DNA of 20,731 bases. Origin: RGIG5675 sp050943435. GTDB lineage: Bacteria; Bacillota; Clostridia; Oscillospirales; Ruminococcaceae. Shown one piece after another: positions 1-7,303 of the stretch. The position numbers and the translations under genes are program-made. The DNA lies in the NCBI GenBank assembly GCA_050943435.1, contig JBMNPE010000025.1, forward strand, positions 1 to 20,731, given 5' to 3'. A model generated the notes under the pieces. That model saw only the letters and a program-made list of their open reading frames with translations. It did no database searches and was not told the DNA's origin. Numbering within the stretch: position 1 is the first letter of the stretch; each line of letters opens with the position of its first letter.

Positions 1-1116
1 AACGGAGTAGGCAAGGAAAAGGGCGTGGTTCTCGAATTTGTCCCGATAGATTCGCTCACCAAGGCCGAAACCGACGTCAAGGCAGGGGAGCAGGTCGACA
101 TGGTTCAGGCATATTTTGCCGGCATCGACACCGACCGCGACACACTCGGGATACAGGCATTCGAGGACGTATTCCCGCAGTCCGAAATGGACGCACATTT
201 TGCCGGAATCCCTGAGAACTGCCTCAATCTTGGCAAAATCGACGGTAAGATGTACGGGCTTGCCTTTACATTCTCCACCCCTATGCTCTACGTCAATGCA
301 ACACTGCTCGAGGAAGCCGGAATTGACCCCACTACAGCCCCTGCGGACTGGGACGAGCTATATGACTGGTGCAAGACAGTAAAGGAGCAGACAGGCAAAT
401 ACGGGCTTGCGCTCTCGCCGTCCAATTCTACAGGATGGGTAACCGACAGCATCCTCTATTCGAACGGTGCACAGGTGCTTAGCGACGACAGGACCGAATG
501 CGTGTTTGCCAGCGAAGAGGGAATAAAGGCATTCACAACCTGGAAGAAGTTCTACACCGACGGAGTTGCGGTAGGAGGTTCCGATGGAGACGCCATGCAG
601 TCATTCCTGGCAGGGGAAGCCGCAATGCACATCCAGTCGACCTCTGTCTATACGGCCATCAAGAGCACTTTTGAACAGGCAGGATGGGAGCTCACAGGGT
701 ACCCGATGCCCGGATTCGACGGAAAGGATTCCGTCCCGACAAACTCTGGTTCTGCCATTGTTGTCCGCCCGGACAGCGAGAAGAAGGCCCAGGCAATCTG
801 GGAAGTCATTAAGTACGTGACCGGGGACGAGGGCTACACGATAATCACTTCACAGATAGGGTATCTGCCGCTAAGGCCGTATCTCGCAGACGACGAGAAC
901 TATCTCAAGGGATTTGTCGATGAAAACCCGATAATCCGACAGAACATCGAGCGCCTGCAGTATGTGCAGCCCGCGACAATCTGGCCCGGTGAACACGCAG
1001 CAGAGCTCAGGACGCTGTATTCCGACATGGCTGTCAAGGCCCTCACGACTGATGCCGATGTGGCCGAGACGATGAAGGAATACCAGGACCAGATGAACCA
1101 GTACATCTCCGGCTGA
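1..1116 (+). CDS. ABC transporter solute-binding protein, family 1 (UgpB/MalE-like), 5' partial
   Basis: Extracellular lipoprotein-type receptor of an ABC importer, which would capture a sugar or glycerol-phosphate-like solute and deliver it to the permeases encoded next. The frame is open from base 1, so the signal peptide and first part of the N-lobe lie outside the window; 371 residues are visible. Family features include the segment STPMLYVNATLLEEAGIDP followed by a W-E-L-Y-W helix, as in UgpB-type proteins (STPVLYYN...AGLDP), and a C-terminal helical region with a YLPLRPYL segment. The stop is followed after 22 bases by the first permease gene. The family call is secure. The ligand is not: the UgpB resemblance is by eye, and oligosaccharide receptors share the fold. 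Confidence 0.9.
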   Translation, partial: NGVGKEKGVVLEFVPIDSLTKAETDVKAGEQVDMVQAYFAGIDTDRDTLGIQAFEDVFPQSEMDAHFAGIPENCLNLGKIDGKMYGLAFTFSTPMLYVNATLLEEAGIDPTTAPADWDELYDWCKTVKEQTGKYGLALSPSNSTGWVTDSILYSNGAQVLSDDRTECVFASEEGIKAFTTWKKFYTDGVAVGGSDGDAMQSFLAGEAAMHIQSTSVYTAIKSTFEQAGWELTGYPMPGFDGKDSVPTNSGSAIVVRPDSEKKAQAIWEVIKYVTGDEGYTIITSQIGYLPLRPYLADDENYLKGFVDENPIIRQNIERLQYVQPATIWPGEHAAELRTLYSDMAVKALTTDADVAETMKEYQDQMNQYISG

Positions 1117-1138
1117 TTACTGCAGGAGATTCGTATCC

Positions 1139-2116
1139 ATGAACAACGATGTGATGCAGGGAGCGGCTGGCTCCCTGCATGCTGATAAGAGAATTGAGAT
1201 ATCTAAACCGCTGGGGAAAGGCGGGAGAGAGGTGCCCTCGGGTGTAAAGCCCTGGCTTTTCCTCATCCCGACGCTGGTCCCGCTGGCGTTCTGGATGATA
1301 AAACCGCTTTTCCAGATGCTCATCTACGTGTTCGACGACTGGAACATGGTTCCGGGGACGGAGCCCGAATTTGTAGGATTCCAGAACTTTATCGACCTCT
1401 TCAGGACGCCGGATTTCGGGACAGCCATCGGAAACACGTTCTATTACATCCTCATGATGATGCCGTTTTCGGTTATTCTGCCGGTCATCATCGCGGCACT
1501 TCTACAACAGCTGCCTGACAAAGCGCAGAGGATATTCCGCGCGCTCATACTGACTCCGCTCATTATGCCTCCCGTGGCGACATCCACAGTGTTCAGCTGG
1601 CTCTTCAACCAGACAAACGGCCTTGTAAACCACGTGCTGGTGTCGATGGGCCTCCTCACGGACGGCGTCAATTTCTTCATGACGGAGGGACTCGCCCGCT
1701 TCACGATAAGCCTGATTACAGGGTGGAAGACTCTCGGATTCGCCGTCCTAATGTATTCTGCTGCGATAACATCAATAAACCCCGAGTACTACGAGGCAGC
1801 AAAGATGGATGGTGCGGGCGGCGCGAGGAGATTCTTGGATATCACGATACCCCTGCTCTCCCCGACGGTCATGCTGATGATCATGATGAGCATACTTTTC
1901 GCGAGCCAGTGGACATTCGCGTATATAGACGTGCTCACTCAGGGAGGACCGTACGGGACCACCTCCAATTTCTACTATCTCATTTATACATACGCATTCG
2001 GAAACTCGAGCGTCGGGCTCAGTGCCGCTGCTTCCCTCGTATTCATTGTGATATTCGGGATTATAGCTGTGGTGCTGCAGAAAATCTCCCGAAAGCTCGC
2101 GTTCTATGACAACTGA
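1139..2116 (+). CDS. ABC sugar-type permease, UgpA/MalF family
   Basis: Integral membrane subunit of the importer, 325 residues. A cytoplasmic N-terminal tail of about 38 residues is followed by about six membrane helices. The EAA loop that docks on the ATPase is visible at about residues 219-242 (EAAKMDGAGGARRF, then IPLLSP), which fixes it as a binding-protein-dependent permease. AGGAG at 1124-1128 precedes the ATG by 10 bases. It lies between the receptor and the second permease, the usual order for carbohydrate uptake (CUT1-type) systems. MalF of enteric bacteria is longer; this length fits the UgpA/LacF type. Substrate unknown. Confidence 0.92.
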   Translation: MNNDVMQGAAGSLHADKRIEISKPLGKGGREVPSGVKPWLFLIPTLVPLAFWMIKPLFQMLIYVFDDWNMVPGTEPEFVGFQNFIDLFRTPDFGTAIGNTFYYILMMMPFSVILPVIIAALLQQLPDKAQRIFRALILTPLIMPPVATSTVFSWLFNQTNGLVNHVLVSMGLLTDGVNFFMTEGLARFTISLITGWKTLGFAVLMYSAAITSINPEYYEAAKMDGAGGARRFLDITIPLLSPTVMLMIMMSILFASQWTFAYIDVLTQGGPYGTTSNFYYLIYTYAFGNSSVGLSAAASLVFIVIFGIIAVVLQKISRKLAFYDN

Positions 2117-2128
2117 GGAGGCCCGGAC

Positions 2129-2941
2129 ATGAAGAAAACCGCAGGACGCATGCTCACATACGCCATCCTCATAATAATTTCGTTTTTCTCGCTCTTCCCG
2201 ATATACTGGATGTTCATTTCCTCGGTTAAGGGGAGCAGCGAGATCCTCGGGTACGGCCTCTTTGCCAAGAACCCGACTTTCAGGAACTACATCGACGCAT
2301 TCACGACTGTGCCCCTTCTGAGGATGCTCGGGAATTCGGCATTCATTGCCGTTGCGACTACTGCTATGAACCTGTTCGCAGCAGTGCTGTTTGCGTATGC
2401 CTTCATGCGCTGGGATTTCAAGGGGAAATCATTTATCTACGGCCTGCTGTCGGTGACATGGCTCATCCCTGTGCAGGTCATAATGGTCCCCAACTACCTC
2501 GAGATAATACACATGGGGCTCAACAACACTCTCATTGCAATGGTGCTGCCCAACATGTTCTCTGTCTTCGCGAACATCACTATGTACCAGAGTTTCAATT
2601 CGATGCCGAGGGCACTCATAGACGCAGCGAGGATGGACGGGAGCTCGGAGCTTCAGATATTATTTAACATTGTGTTGCCCAACATGCGCTCTTCTGTGGC
2701 GTCGCTGTGTATCATCACTATGATAAATGCATGGAACAACTACCTGTGGCCGTCGCTGATAGCTAGGACCAAGGAGATGATGCCGATCACGATAGGTCTA
2801 AAATCCTTCATAGGGACCGACTCCTACATGTGGGGAGCCTCGATGGCAGCATCCGCGATAGCGACTATACCGATGCTCATTGTCTACATAGTGATGAACA
2901 GGCAGATAATGAGCTCATTCATGAAAGGCGGAATCAAGTAA
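2129..2941 (+). CDS. ABC sugar-type permease, UgpE/MalG family
   Basis: Second membrane subunit of the same importer, 270 residues, pairing with the upstream permease to form the translocation pore. It begins with a short charged N-terminus and a first helix ending in FPIYWMFISS, typical of MalG/UgpE proteins. Its EAA loop is at about residues 161-186 (ALIDAARMDGSSELQ, then IVLPNM). GAGGAGG overlapping the end of the upstream gene serves as the ribosome site. The stop TAA shares its last A with the ATG of the phosphatase gene (TAATG), so the two are probably translationally coupled. Confidence 0.92.
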   Translation: MKKTAGRMLTYAILIIISFFSLFPIYWMFISSVKGSSEILGYGLFAKNPTFRNYIDAFTTVPLLRMLGNSAFIAVATTAMNLFAAVLFAYAFMRWDFKGKSFIYGLLSVTWLIPVQVIMVPNYLEIIHMGLNNTLIAMVLPNMFSVFANITMYQSFNSMPRALIDAARMDGSSELQILFNIVLPNMRSSVASLCIITMINAWNNYLWPSLIARTKEMMPITIGLKSFIGTDSYMWGASMAASAIATIPMLIVYIVMNRQIMSSFMKGGIK

Positions 2942-3663
2942 TGGAATACAAGGCAAATGCGCCTATGAATTTCAGACGCGCAGGCAACATCCGGGAACTC
3001 GGCGGATACGCCGGGGCAGGAGGAAGGCCTCTCAACACCCGCAGGCTGCTGCGCGGCGGTGATCTCTCGAGACTCGACCAGAACGAGCTCGAGGCGCTCA
3101 GGGAATACGGGATCCGCACGAGCATCGACCTCCGCGCCGCGGAGGAAAAGTACAAGGACGATCCCATGAGCAGGAGCGACAGCTTTTTCTACTATTCAGT
3201 GCCGATCAAGGGTTCACTCGACCACATGGTCCCGGGCAGGATCATGTACGACCTATACATCGGAATACTGGAGGAGCAGAAGGACTGCTTTTCGAGGACG
3301 CTCAGGCTCATTGCCAGGGAGCCCGATGGAATAATCTTCCACTGCACCGCAGGAAAGGACAGGACGGGACTCACGGCCATGCTCGTGCTCTCTCTGTGCG
3401 GAGTCTCTGAGGAGCAGATAATAGCCGACTACTGCACATCCGGGGACAACAACAAAGATGAGACCGCCGAGCAGATAGCGATGCTAGAAAAGAGCGGATA
3501 CAAGGGAATTCCGCACGAGGTCTTCGAATCGAGGCCTGAGACCATGGCCGGGACTATCGAGTATCTCCGGGAACACTACGGGGACACTGAAAAGTATGTG
3601 CTCTCAACTGGGCTCTCGAAAGAGGACATCGGACTCATAAGAAAGAAGATGCTTGGAGACTAG
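2941..3663 (+). CDS. Tyrosine/dual-specificity-type phosphatase (Y_phosphatase3-like)
   Basis: Predicted soluble cytoplasmic phosphatase, 240 residues, with no signal peptide. The cysteine-phosphatase P-loop HCTAGKDRTG is at residues 134-143 (nucleophile C135, phosphate-binding R141). An N-terminal RRAGNIRELGG segment and RGGDLSRL are typical of the family containing Listeria LipA and mycobacterial MptpB. Members hydrolyse phosphotyrosine and, in several cases, phosphoinositides; the lysine inside the P-loop fits that lipid-active subgroup. I chose the ATG at 2941 because it overlaps the upstream permease stop (TAATG); the frame is open further upstream, but only inside the permease gene. The position between permease and ATPase genes of one operon is unusual and suggests a job linked to the transported compound. 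That link is inference. Confidence 0.88.
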   Translation: MEYKANAPMNFRRAGNIRELGGYAGAGGRPLNTRRLLRGGDLSRLDQNELEALREYGIRTSIDLRAAEEKYKDDPMSRSDSFFYYSVPIKGSLDHMVPGRIMYDLYIGILEEQKDCFSRTLRLIAREPDGIIFHCTAGKDRTGLTAMLVLSLCGVSEEQIIADYCTSGDNNKDETAEQIAMLEKSGYKGIPHEVFESRPETMAGTIEYLREHYGDTEKYVLSTGLSKEDIGLIRKKMLGD

Positions 3664-3664
3664 G

Positions 3665-4729
3665 ATGGGAAGCATTGAAATTAAGCATATTAAGAAGTCA
3701 TTCCAGAAGACTGAGGTGCTCAAGGACATAACAGTCAGCATCCGAGACGGGTCCTTCACGATACTGCTGGGGCCATCCGGATGCGGAAAGTCCACCCTGT
3801 TAAGGATACTGTGCGGACTCGAAAAGCCGGACAGCGGCGAAGTGTGGATAGCCGGCAGGAACGTGACCGATGCCGAGCCGAAGGACCGCGGAGTCGCAAT
3901 GGTGTTCCAGAACTACGCCCTGTACCCGCACATGACTGCCCTGCAGAACGTGGAATACTGCCTCAAAATCCAGAAGATACAGAAGGACGAGAGGCGCAGG
4001 ATGGCGATGGACGCCTTAAAGACTGTCGAGCTCGAGGACCAGGCGGACAAGCTGCCGTCCCAGATGTCAGGAGGACAGCGCCAGCGCGTTGCCCTCGCGA
4101 GGGCTATTGTAAAGAAGCCCGAGGTTTTCCTGATGGACGAGCCCCTTTCAAACCTCGACGCAAAGCTGCGCGGACAGATGAGAAGGAGCCTGCTGGAACT
4201 CCACCAGAAGCTCGGCACAACGTTTGTATACGTGACCCACGACCAGACTGAGGCCATGTCGATGGGCGACAAGATCATGCTCATCAACGAAGGCCGCGTT
4301 ATCCAGGAGGGAAGCCCCAAGGAGATGTACACCGACCCGAGGAGCGAGTTCGTGGCCGGGTTTATTGGGAATCCCCCTGCGAACATCCTCAAGACGCCTT
4401 TCGGGACAGTGAGCATAAGGCCCGAGGACATAAGGATCGGGTTCAGGGATAAACCTGACGAGAAAATCAGCGGGACATATCTGGTTCCGGGAACGGTTAG
4501 GGCATACGAGCCCATGGGAAGCGACATTTTGTTCGACGTGGATTCAGGCCTCGGCCCGCTGAGGGTCAAGGCGGAGAACCTCTGGACGGATGTGCCCGAC
4601 AGGTGCAGCCTCTACATCCCCAGGGACAAAATACTGTACTTCGACAGGAACGGGGACAGGCTTACCGAAGCGTTCCAGGAGAGCTCGCAGCTTGACGGGA
4701 TCATTTCCGGACTCACTGCATCAGCCTGA
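3665..4729 (+). CDS. ABC transporter ATP-binding protein, UgpC/MalK/MsmK family
   Basis: ATPase that powers the importer, 354 residues. Walker A GPSGCGKST is at 36-44, the Q-loop glutamine at 82 (VFQNYALYPHM), the signature MSGGQ at 134-138, Walker B VFLMDEP at 154-160 and the switch histidine at 192 (VTHDQTEAM). A C-terminal regulatory/TOBE region follows from about residue 235, containing SIRPEDI, as in MalK/UgpC proteins. The ATG at 3665 is preferred over an in-frame TTG at 3653 because GGAG at 3655-3658 sits six bases before it. It starts one base after the phosphatase stop codon. MsmK-type ATPases can serve several importers, so it may not be dedicated to this one. Confidence 0.93.
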   Translation: MGSIEIKHIKKSFQKTEVLKDITVSIRDGSFTILLGPSGCGKSTLLRILCGLEKPDSGEVWIAGRNVTDAEPKDRGVAMVFQNYALYPHMTALQNVEYCLKIQKIQKDERRRMAMDALKTVELEDQADKLPSQMSGGQRQRVALARAIVKKPEVFLMDEPLSNLDAKLRGQMRRSLLELHQKLGTTFVYVTHDQTEAMSMGDKIMLINEGRVIQEGSPKEMYTDPRSEFVAGFIGNPPANILKTPFGTVSIRPEDIRIGFRDKPDEKISGTYLVPGTVRAYEPMGSDILFDVDSGLGPLRVKAENLWTDVPDRCSLYIPRDKILYFDRNGDRLTEAFQESSQLDGIISGLTASA

Positions 4730-4750
4730 AACAGGCAGAATATACTGAAG

Positions 4751-4798
4751 AGCCTGCGCCGCACATGCCGGAACATTGACATGCTGGCTGCGCAGGCT
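4751..4798 (+). other. Inverted repeat after the ABC operon, possible weak terminator
   Basis: AGCCTGCGC (4751-4759) is repeated inverted as GCGCAGGCT (4790-4798), a perfect 9-base-pair stem with a possible inner CATG/CATG stem (4764-4767 with 4780-4783). It lies 21 bases after the ATPase stop, where a terminator is expected, but it is followed by GTATCATATT rather than a T-tract. It also contains the -35 box of the next operon's promoter, so it may be a terminator, an operator or both. Confidence 0.35.
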
Positions 4799-4805
4799 GT
4801 ATCAT
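4776..4805 (+). promoter_or_regulatory. Predicted sigma-70-type promoter of the thiamine operon
   Basis: A perfect -35 hexamer TTGACA (4776-4781) and a -10 hexamer TATCAT (4800-4805, five of six matches) are separated by 18 bases. Transcription would start near 4812, about 40 bases before the TPP aptamer, leaving room for the small hairpin CCGCCC-GTGGA-GGGCGG (4820-4836) in the leader. Confidence 0.6.
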
Positions 4806-4853
4806 ATTGCCTGTAAAAACCGCCCGTGGAGGGCGGAAAACACAGTACAAAAA

Positions 4854-4945
4854 CGGGGAGCTCGCGTGCGCGGGCTGAGAGTGGACGCATAGGTCCTGAC
4901 CCGCAACCTGATTTGGATAATGCCAACGTAGGGATAATATGGAGC
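4854..4945 (+). promoter_or_regulatory. TPP riboswitch (THI box)
   Basis: The conserved THI-box elements occur in order: CGGGG at 4854-4858, GGCTGAGA at 4873-4880, TGACCCGCAACCTGAT at 4897-4912, TGGATAATGCC at 4914-4924, then AACGTAGGGA at 4925-4934. These match the thiamine pyrophosphate aptamer core, including the CUGAGA and GGAUAAUGCC ligand-contact loops. It precedes thiM and four further thiamine genes and is followed directly by an intrinsic terminator, so binding of TPP should switch transcription off. The closing stem P1 looks weak and A/T-rich by eye, so the outer boundaries are approximate. Confidence 0.95.
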
Positions 4946-4952
4946 CGATGTC

Positions 4953-4983
4953 AAAGCATTGTCCTTTCGGGCAGTGCTTTTTT
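4953..4983 (+). terminator. Riboswitch-controlled intrinsic terminator
   Basis: AAAGCATTGTCC (4953-4964) pairs with GGGCAGTGCTTT (4969-4980) over 12 base pairs, two of them G-U wobbles, around a TTTC loop, and runs into six T residues (4978-4983). It lies between the TPP aptamer and thiM. The aptamer segment GGATAATGC (4915-4923) can pair with GCATTGTCC (4956-4964) of the 5' arm, giving an antiterminator that excludes both the ligand-bound aptamer and the terminator. Confidence 0.88.
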
Positions 4984-5027
4984 CATTGCCTGGAAATATT
5001 CCGGCAGCCCAGAAGGAGGATGGGAAA

Positions 5028-5849
5028 ATGTTTGCAGAATGCCTTGAAAACGTGAGAAAAACAGTGCCGCTGGTGCACAACATCACAAACTACGTCACAG
5101 TGACCGACGTGGCCAATGCGATACTGGCCTGCGGGGGGAGCCCGATAATGTCGGACGACCCTGATGACGTCGAGGACATTACTTCGATATGCGGCGGGCT
5201 CAACATCAACATCGGAACCCTCAACAAGCGCAGCATAGAGGGGATGCACATTGCAGGAAAGAAGGCAAAGGAGCTCGGCCATCCGATACTCCTCGACCCG
5301 GTCGGGGCAGGTGCTTCCCGCCTGCGCACGGATACCGCGGTTTCCCTCATGGACGAGCTGCATTTCAATGTGATACGCGGGAACGTGTCGGAGATTAAGA
5401 CCCTTATGCTCGGCAGCAGCACAACAAAGGGCGTCGACGCCGACAAGGCCGACGCCGTGACGGACGAAAACCTCTCAGAGATGACCAAGCTCGTAAAGCA
5501 GTTTTCAGCTGCTTCCGGCTCTATAATCGCCGTGACCGGGGCAATCGACCTGGTTGCCGACCCCGATAAATGCTACGTCATCCGCAACGGCAGGAAGGAA
5601 ATGAGCTCCATAACCGGAACCGGATGCCAGCTCTCCGGGATTATGACGGCATATATAGTGGCCAACAAAGACAACATGCTCGAAGCCGCAGCCGCGGCCG
5701 TCTGCCTGATGGGGCTCTCCGGCGAAATCGGCTGGTCCCACATGCAGAGCTATGAGGGCAACTCCACATACAGGAACAGGATAATCGACGCCATCTACAA
5801 CATGGACGGGGAGATGCTGGAAAAAGGCGCGAAATTTGAAATAGTTTAA
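5028..5849 (+). CDS. thiM: Hydroxyethylthiazole kinase
   Basis: Phosphorylates 4-methyl-5-(2-hydroxyethyl)thiazole with ATP to give the thiazole phosphate used by ThiE; cytoplasmic salvage enzyme of 273 residues, normal for the family. Visible signatures are VHNITNYV near the N-terminus, GGSPIM (36-41), LLDPVGAGA (88-96), RGNVSEI (117-123) and the GTGCQLSG loop with catalytic-region C200. The ATG at 5028 is supported by AAGGAGGA (5013-5020) seven bases upstream. Earlier in-frame TTG codons fall inside the terminator hairpin and are not credible starts. It is the first gene of the TPP-riboswitch operon, 31 bases before thiE. Confidence 0.96.
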   Translation: MFAECLENVRKTVPLVHNITNYVTVTDVANAILACGGSPIMSDDPDDVEDITSICGGLNINIGTLNKRSIEGMHIAGKKAKELGHPILLDPVGAGASRLRTDTAVSLMDELHFNVIRGNVSEIKTLMLGSSTTKGVDADKADAVTDENLSEMTKLVKQFSAASGSIIAVTGAIDLVADPDKCYVIRNGRKEMSSITGTGCQLSGIMTAYIVANKDNMLEAAAAAVCLMGLSGEIGWSHMQSYEGNSTYRNRIIDAIYNMDGEMLEKGAKFEIV

Positions 5850-5880
5850 CGACGCCTTATAAGGAAGGGAATACAGGATT

Positions 5881-6531
5881 ATGGCTTTAAATAAGGATTC
5901 TCTGCTGCTCTACGCAGTTACGGACAGGCACTGGCTCGGCGGCAGAAGGCTCATAGACGACGTGGAGGAAGCAATAAAGGGCGGAGTCACGTTTGTCCAG
6001 GCGAGGGAAAAGGACGACATGGCGATGAGCCACGACGACTACTTAAAGGAAATCCTCGAGCTCAAGGCCCTCTGCGCAAGGTACTGGGTGCCTTTCGTGG
6101 TGGACGACGACGTAGACCTCGCCATAGAGGCGGGTGCCGACGGAGTGCACGTCGGACAGCACGACATGGAGGCCGGCTCAGTGAGGGAGAAGATAGGCAG
6201 GGACAAGATCCTCGGGGTTTCTGCGCAGACTGTCGAGGAGGCAGTCCTGGCAGAGAAAAACGGCGCAGACTACCTCGGCGTAGGTGCGGTTTTCCACACC
6301 GGCTCCAAGGCGGACGCTGACGACGTGAGCCACGAGACACTGGGGGACATCTGCAGGGCCGTTTCCATCCCTGTCATCGCAATAGGCGGCATTACGAAGG
6401 ACAATGTCCACGAGCTCGCCGGAACCGGAATAGTGGGGGTTGCAGTCATTTCAGCTATATTCGCGAAAGACGACAGGGAAAAGGCCGCCAGAGAGCTCAA
6501 GAAGAGCACCCTGGAGATGCTCGGAAGATGA
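5881..6531 (+). CDS. thiE: Thiamine-phosphate synthase
   Basis: Condenses hydroxymethylpyrimidine diphosphate with thiazole phosphate to thiamine monophosphate; 216 residues, a TIM-barrel enzyme of the usual size. The ordered signatures are LYAVTDR at the N-terminus, VQAREK (39-44, usually VQLREK), FVVDDDVDLA, DGVHVGQHDM, ILGVSAQT, DYLGVGAVFHTGSK and VIAIGGI with a following phosphate loop VAVISAI. AAGGAAGGGA lies about 10 bases before the ATG. Its TGA stop overlaps the ATG of the HAD gene (ATGA), indicating coupling. It uses the products of ThiM and ThiD encoded in the same operon. Confidence 0.95.
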   Translation: MALNKDSLLLYAVTDRHWLGGRRLIDDVEEAIKGGVTFVQAREKDDMAMSHDDYLKEILELKALCARYWVPFVVDDDVDLAIEAGADGVHVGQHDMEAGSVREKIGRDKILGVSAQTVEEAVLAEKNGADYLGVGAVFHTGSKADADDVSHETLGDICRAVSIPVIAIGGITKDNVHELAGTGIVGVAVISAIFAKDDREKAARELKKSTLEMLGR

Positions 6532-7190
6532 TCCGGAGTGCCATATTCGACATAGACGGGACCCTTCTCGATTCCATGAAGGTCTGGGACGACCTCGGGG
6601 CGAGATACCTCCGGTCACGGGGAGTGGAGCCCGAGGAGAACCTCGCAGAGACACTCTTCCCGATGACACTCGAGGAGGGGTGCTCCTACATGAAGGAGCA
6701 CTACAGACTCCCCGAGGGCGAAGAGACCATAAAGAAGGGCATCGGTGACATATTTGCCCGCTTCTACAATGAGGAAGCAGAGCTCAAGCCCGGGGCCGCG
6801 GAATATGTGCGGAAGCTGCACGGCATGGGAATCCCGATGGTACTCGCGACAGTGGGGGACGCCCAGCTCGAAAGGAACGCCCTCAGGAGGCTCGGAATCC
6901 TCGGATGCTTTAAAAAGCTGTTCAACTGCGGTGACTACGGGACCTCCAAGCGCGAGCCGCTCATCCACCTCAAGGCAGCGGAGTTTCTGGGGACAAAGCC
7001 TTCTGAGACAGCCGTGTTCGAGGACACGTACGCCGCAGTCCATTCGGCACATACAGCGGGATTCTTCGTGGCAGCGGTCGAGGACGCGGCGAGCAGCGCG
7101 GACCGGGACAAAATACGAAAAGAGGCCGATATCTATATCCGGGACTTTGAGAAAGCCCCGGATCCGGAGGAAATCTTTCTAAAAAACTAA
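6528..7190 (+). CDS. HAD-superfamily phosphatase in the thiamine operon
   Basis: Predicted cytoplasmic HAD hydrolase of the phosphoglucomutase/phosphatase subfamily, 220 residues. Motif I is DIDGTLLDS (nucleophile and acid aspartates), followed by a helical cap, motif II around VLATVGD, the motif III lysine in SKREP and motif IV VFEDT. It overlaps thiE by four bases (ATGA), so it is part of the riboswitch operon. Substrate cannot be read from the sequence. By context it may remove phosphate from thiamine monophosphate, giving thiamine for a pyrophosphokinase, or act on a pathway intermediate or damaged metabolite. No thiL is visible in the window, which is compatible with the first idea but does not prove it. 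Confidence 0.85.
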   Translation: MIRSAIFDIDGTLLDSMKVWDDLGARYLRSRGVEPEENLAETLFPMTLEEGCSYMKEHYRLPEGEETIKKGIGDIFARFYNEEAELKPGAAEYVRKLHGMGIPMVLATVGDAQLERNALRRLGILGCFKKLFNCGDYGTSKREPLIHLKAAEFLGTKPSETAVFEDTYAAVHSAHTAGFFVAAVEDAASSADRDKIRKEADIYIRDFEKAPDPEEIFLKN

Positions 7191-7303
7191 TGTCGACACG
7201 CGCGGGGCCGCCGGGTCCTGCGCTTATATCGAAAGCGGCTGACCGGGGGCACCACCTTCCGCCGCTATACAAAATTAATGCAGATTCTGTTAGGAGGCAG
7301 ACG

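Noticed and set aside
3913..4569. A long minus-strand open frame (218 codons) opposite the ABC ATPase gene.
   Set aside because: It is antisense to a clear ATPase with intact motifs, shows no domain and reflects codon bias of the real gene.
4820..4836. Hairpin CCGCCC-GTGGA-GGGCGG followed on the minus strand by TTTTT, considered as a minus-strand terminator.
   Set aside because: There is no minus-strand gene reading into it; it is more simply a leader hairpin between the thi promoter and the aptamer.
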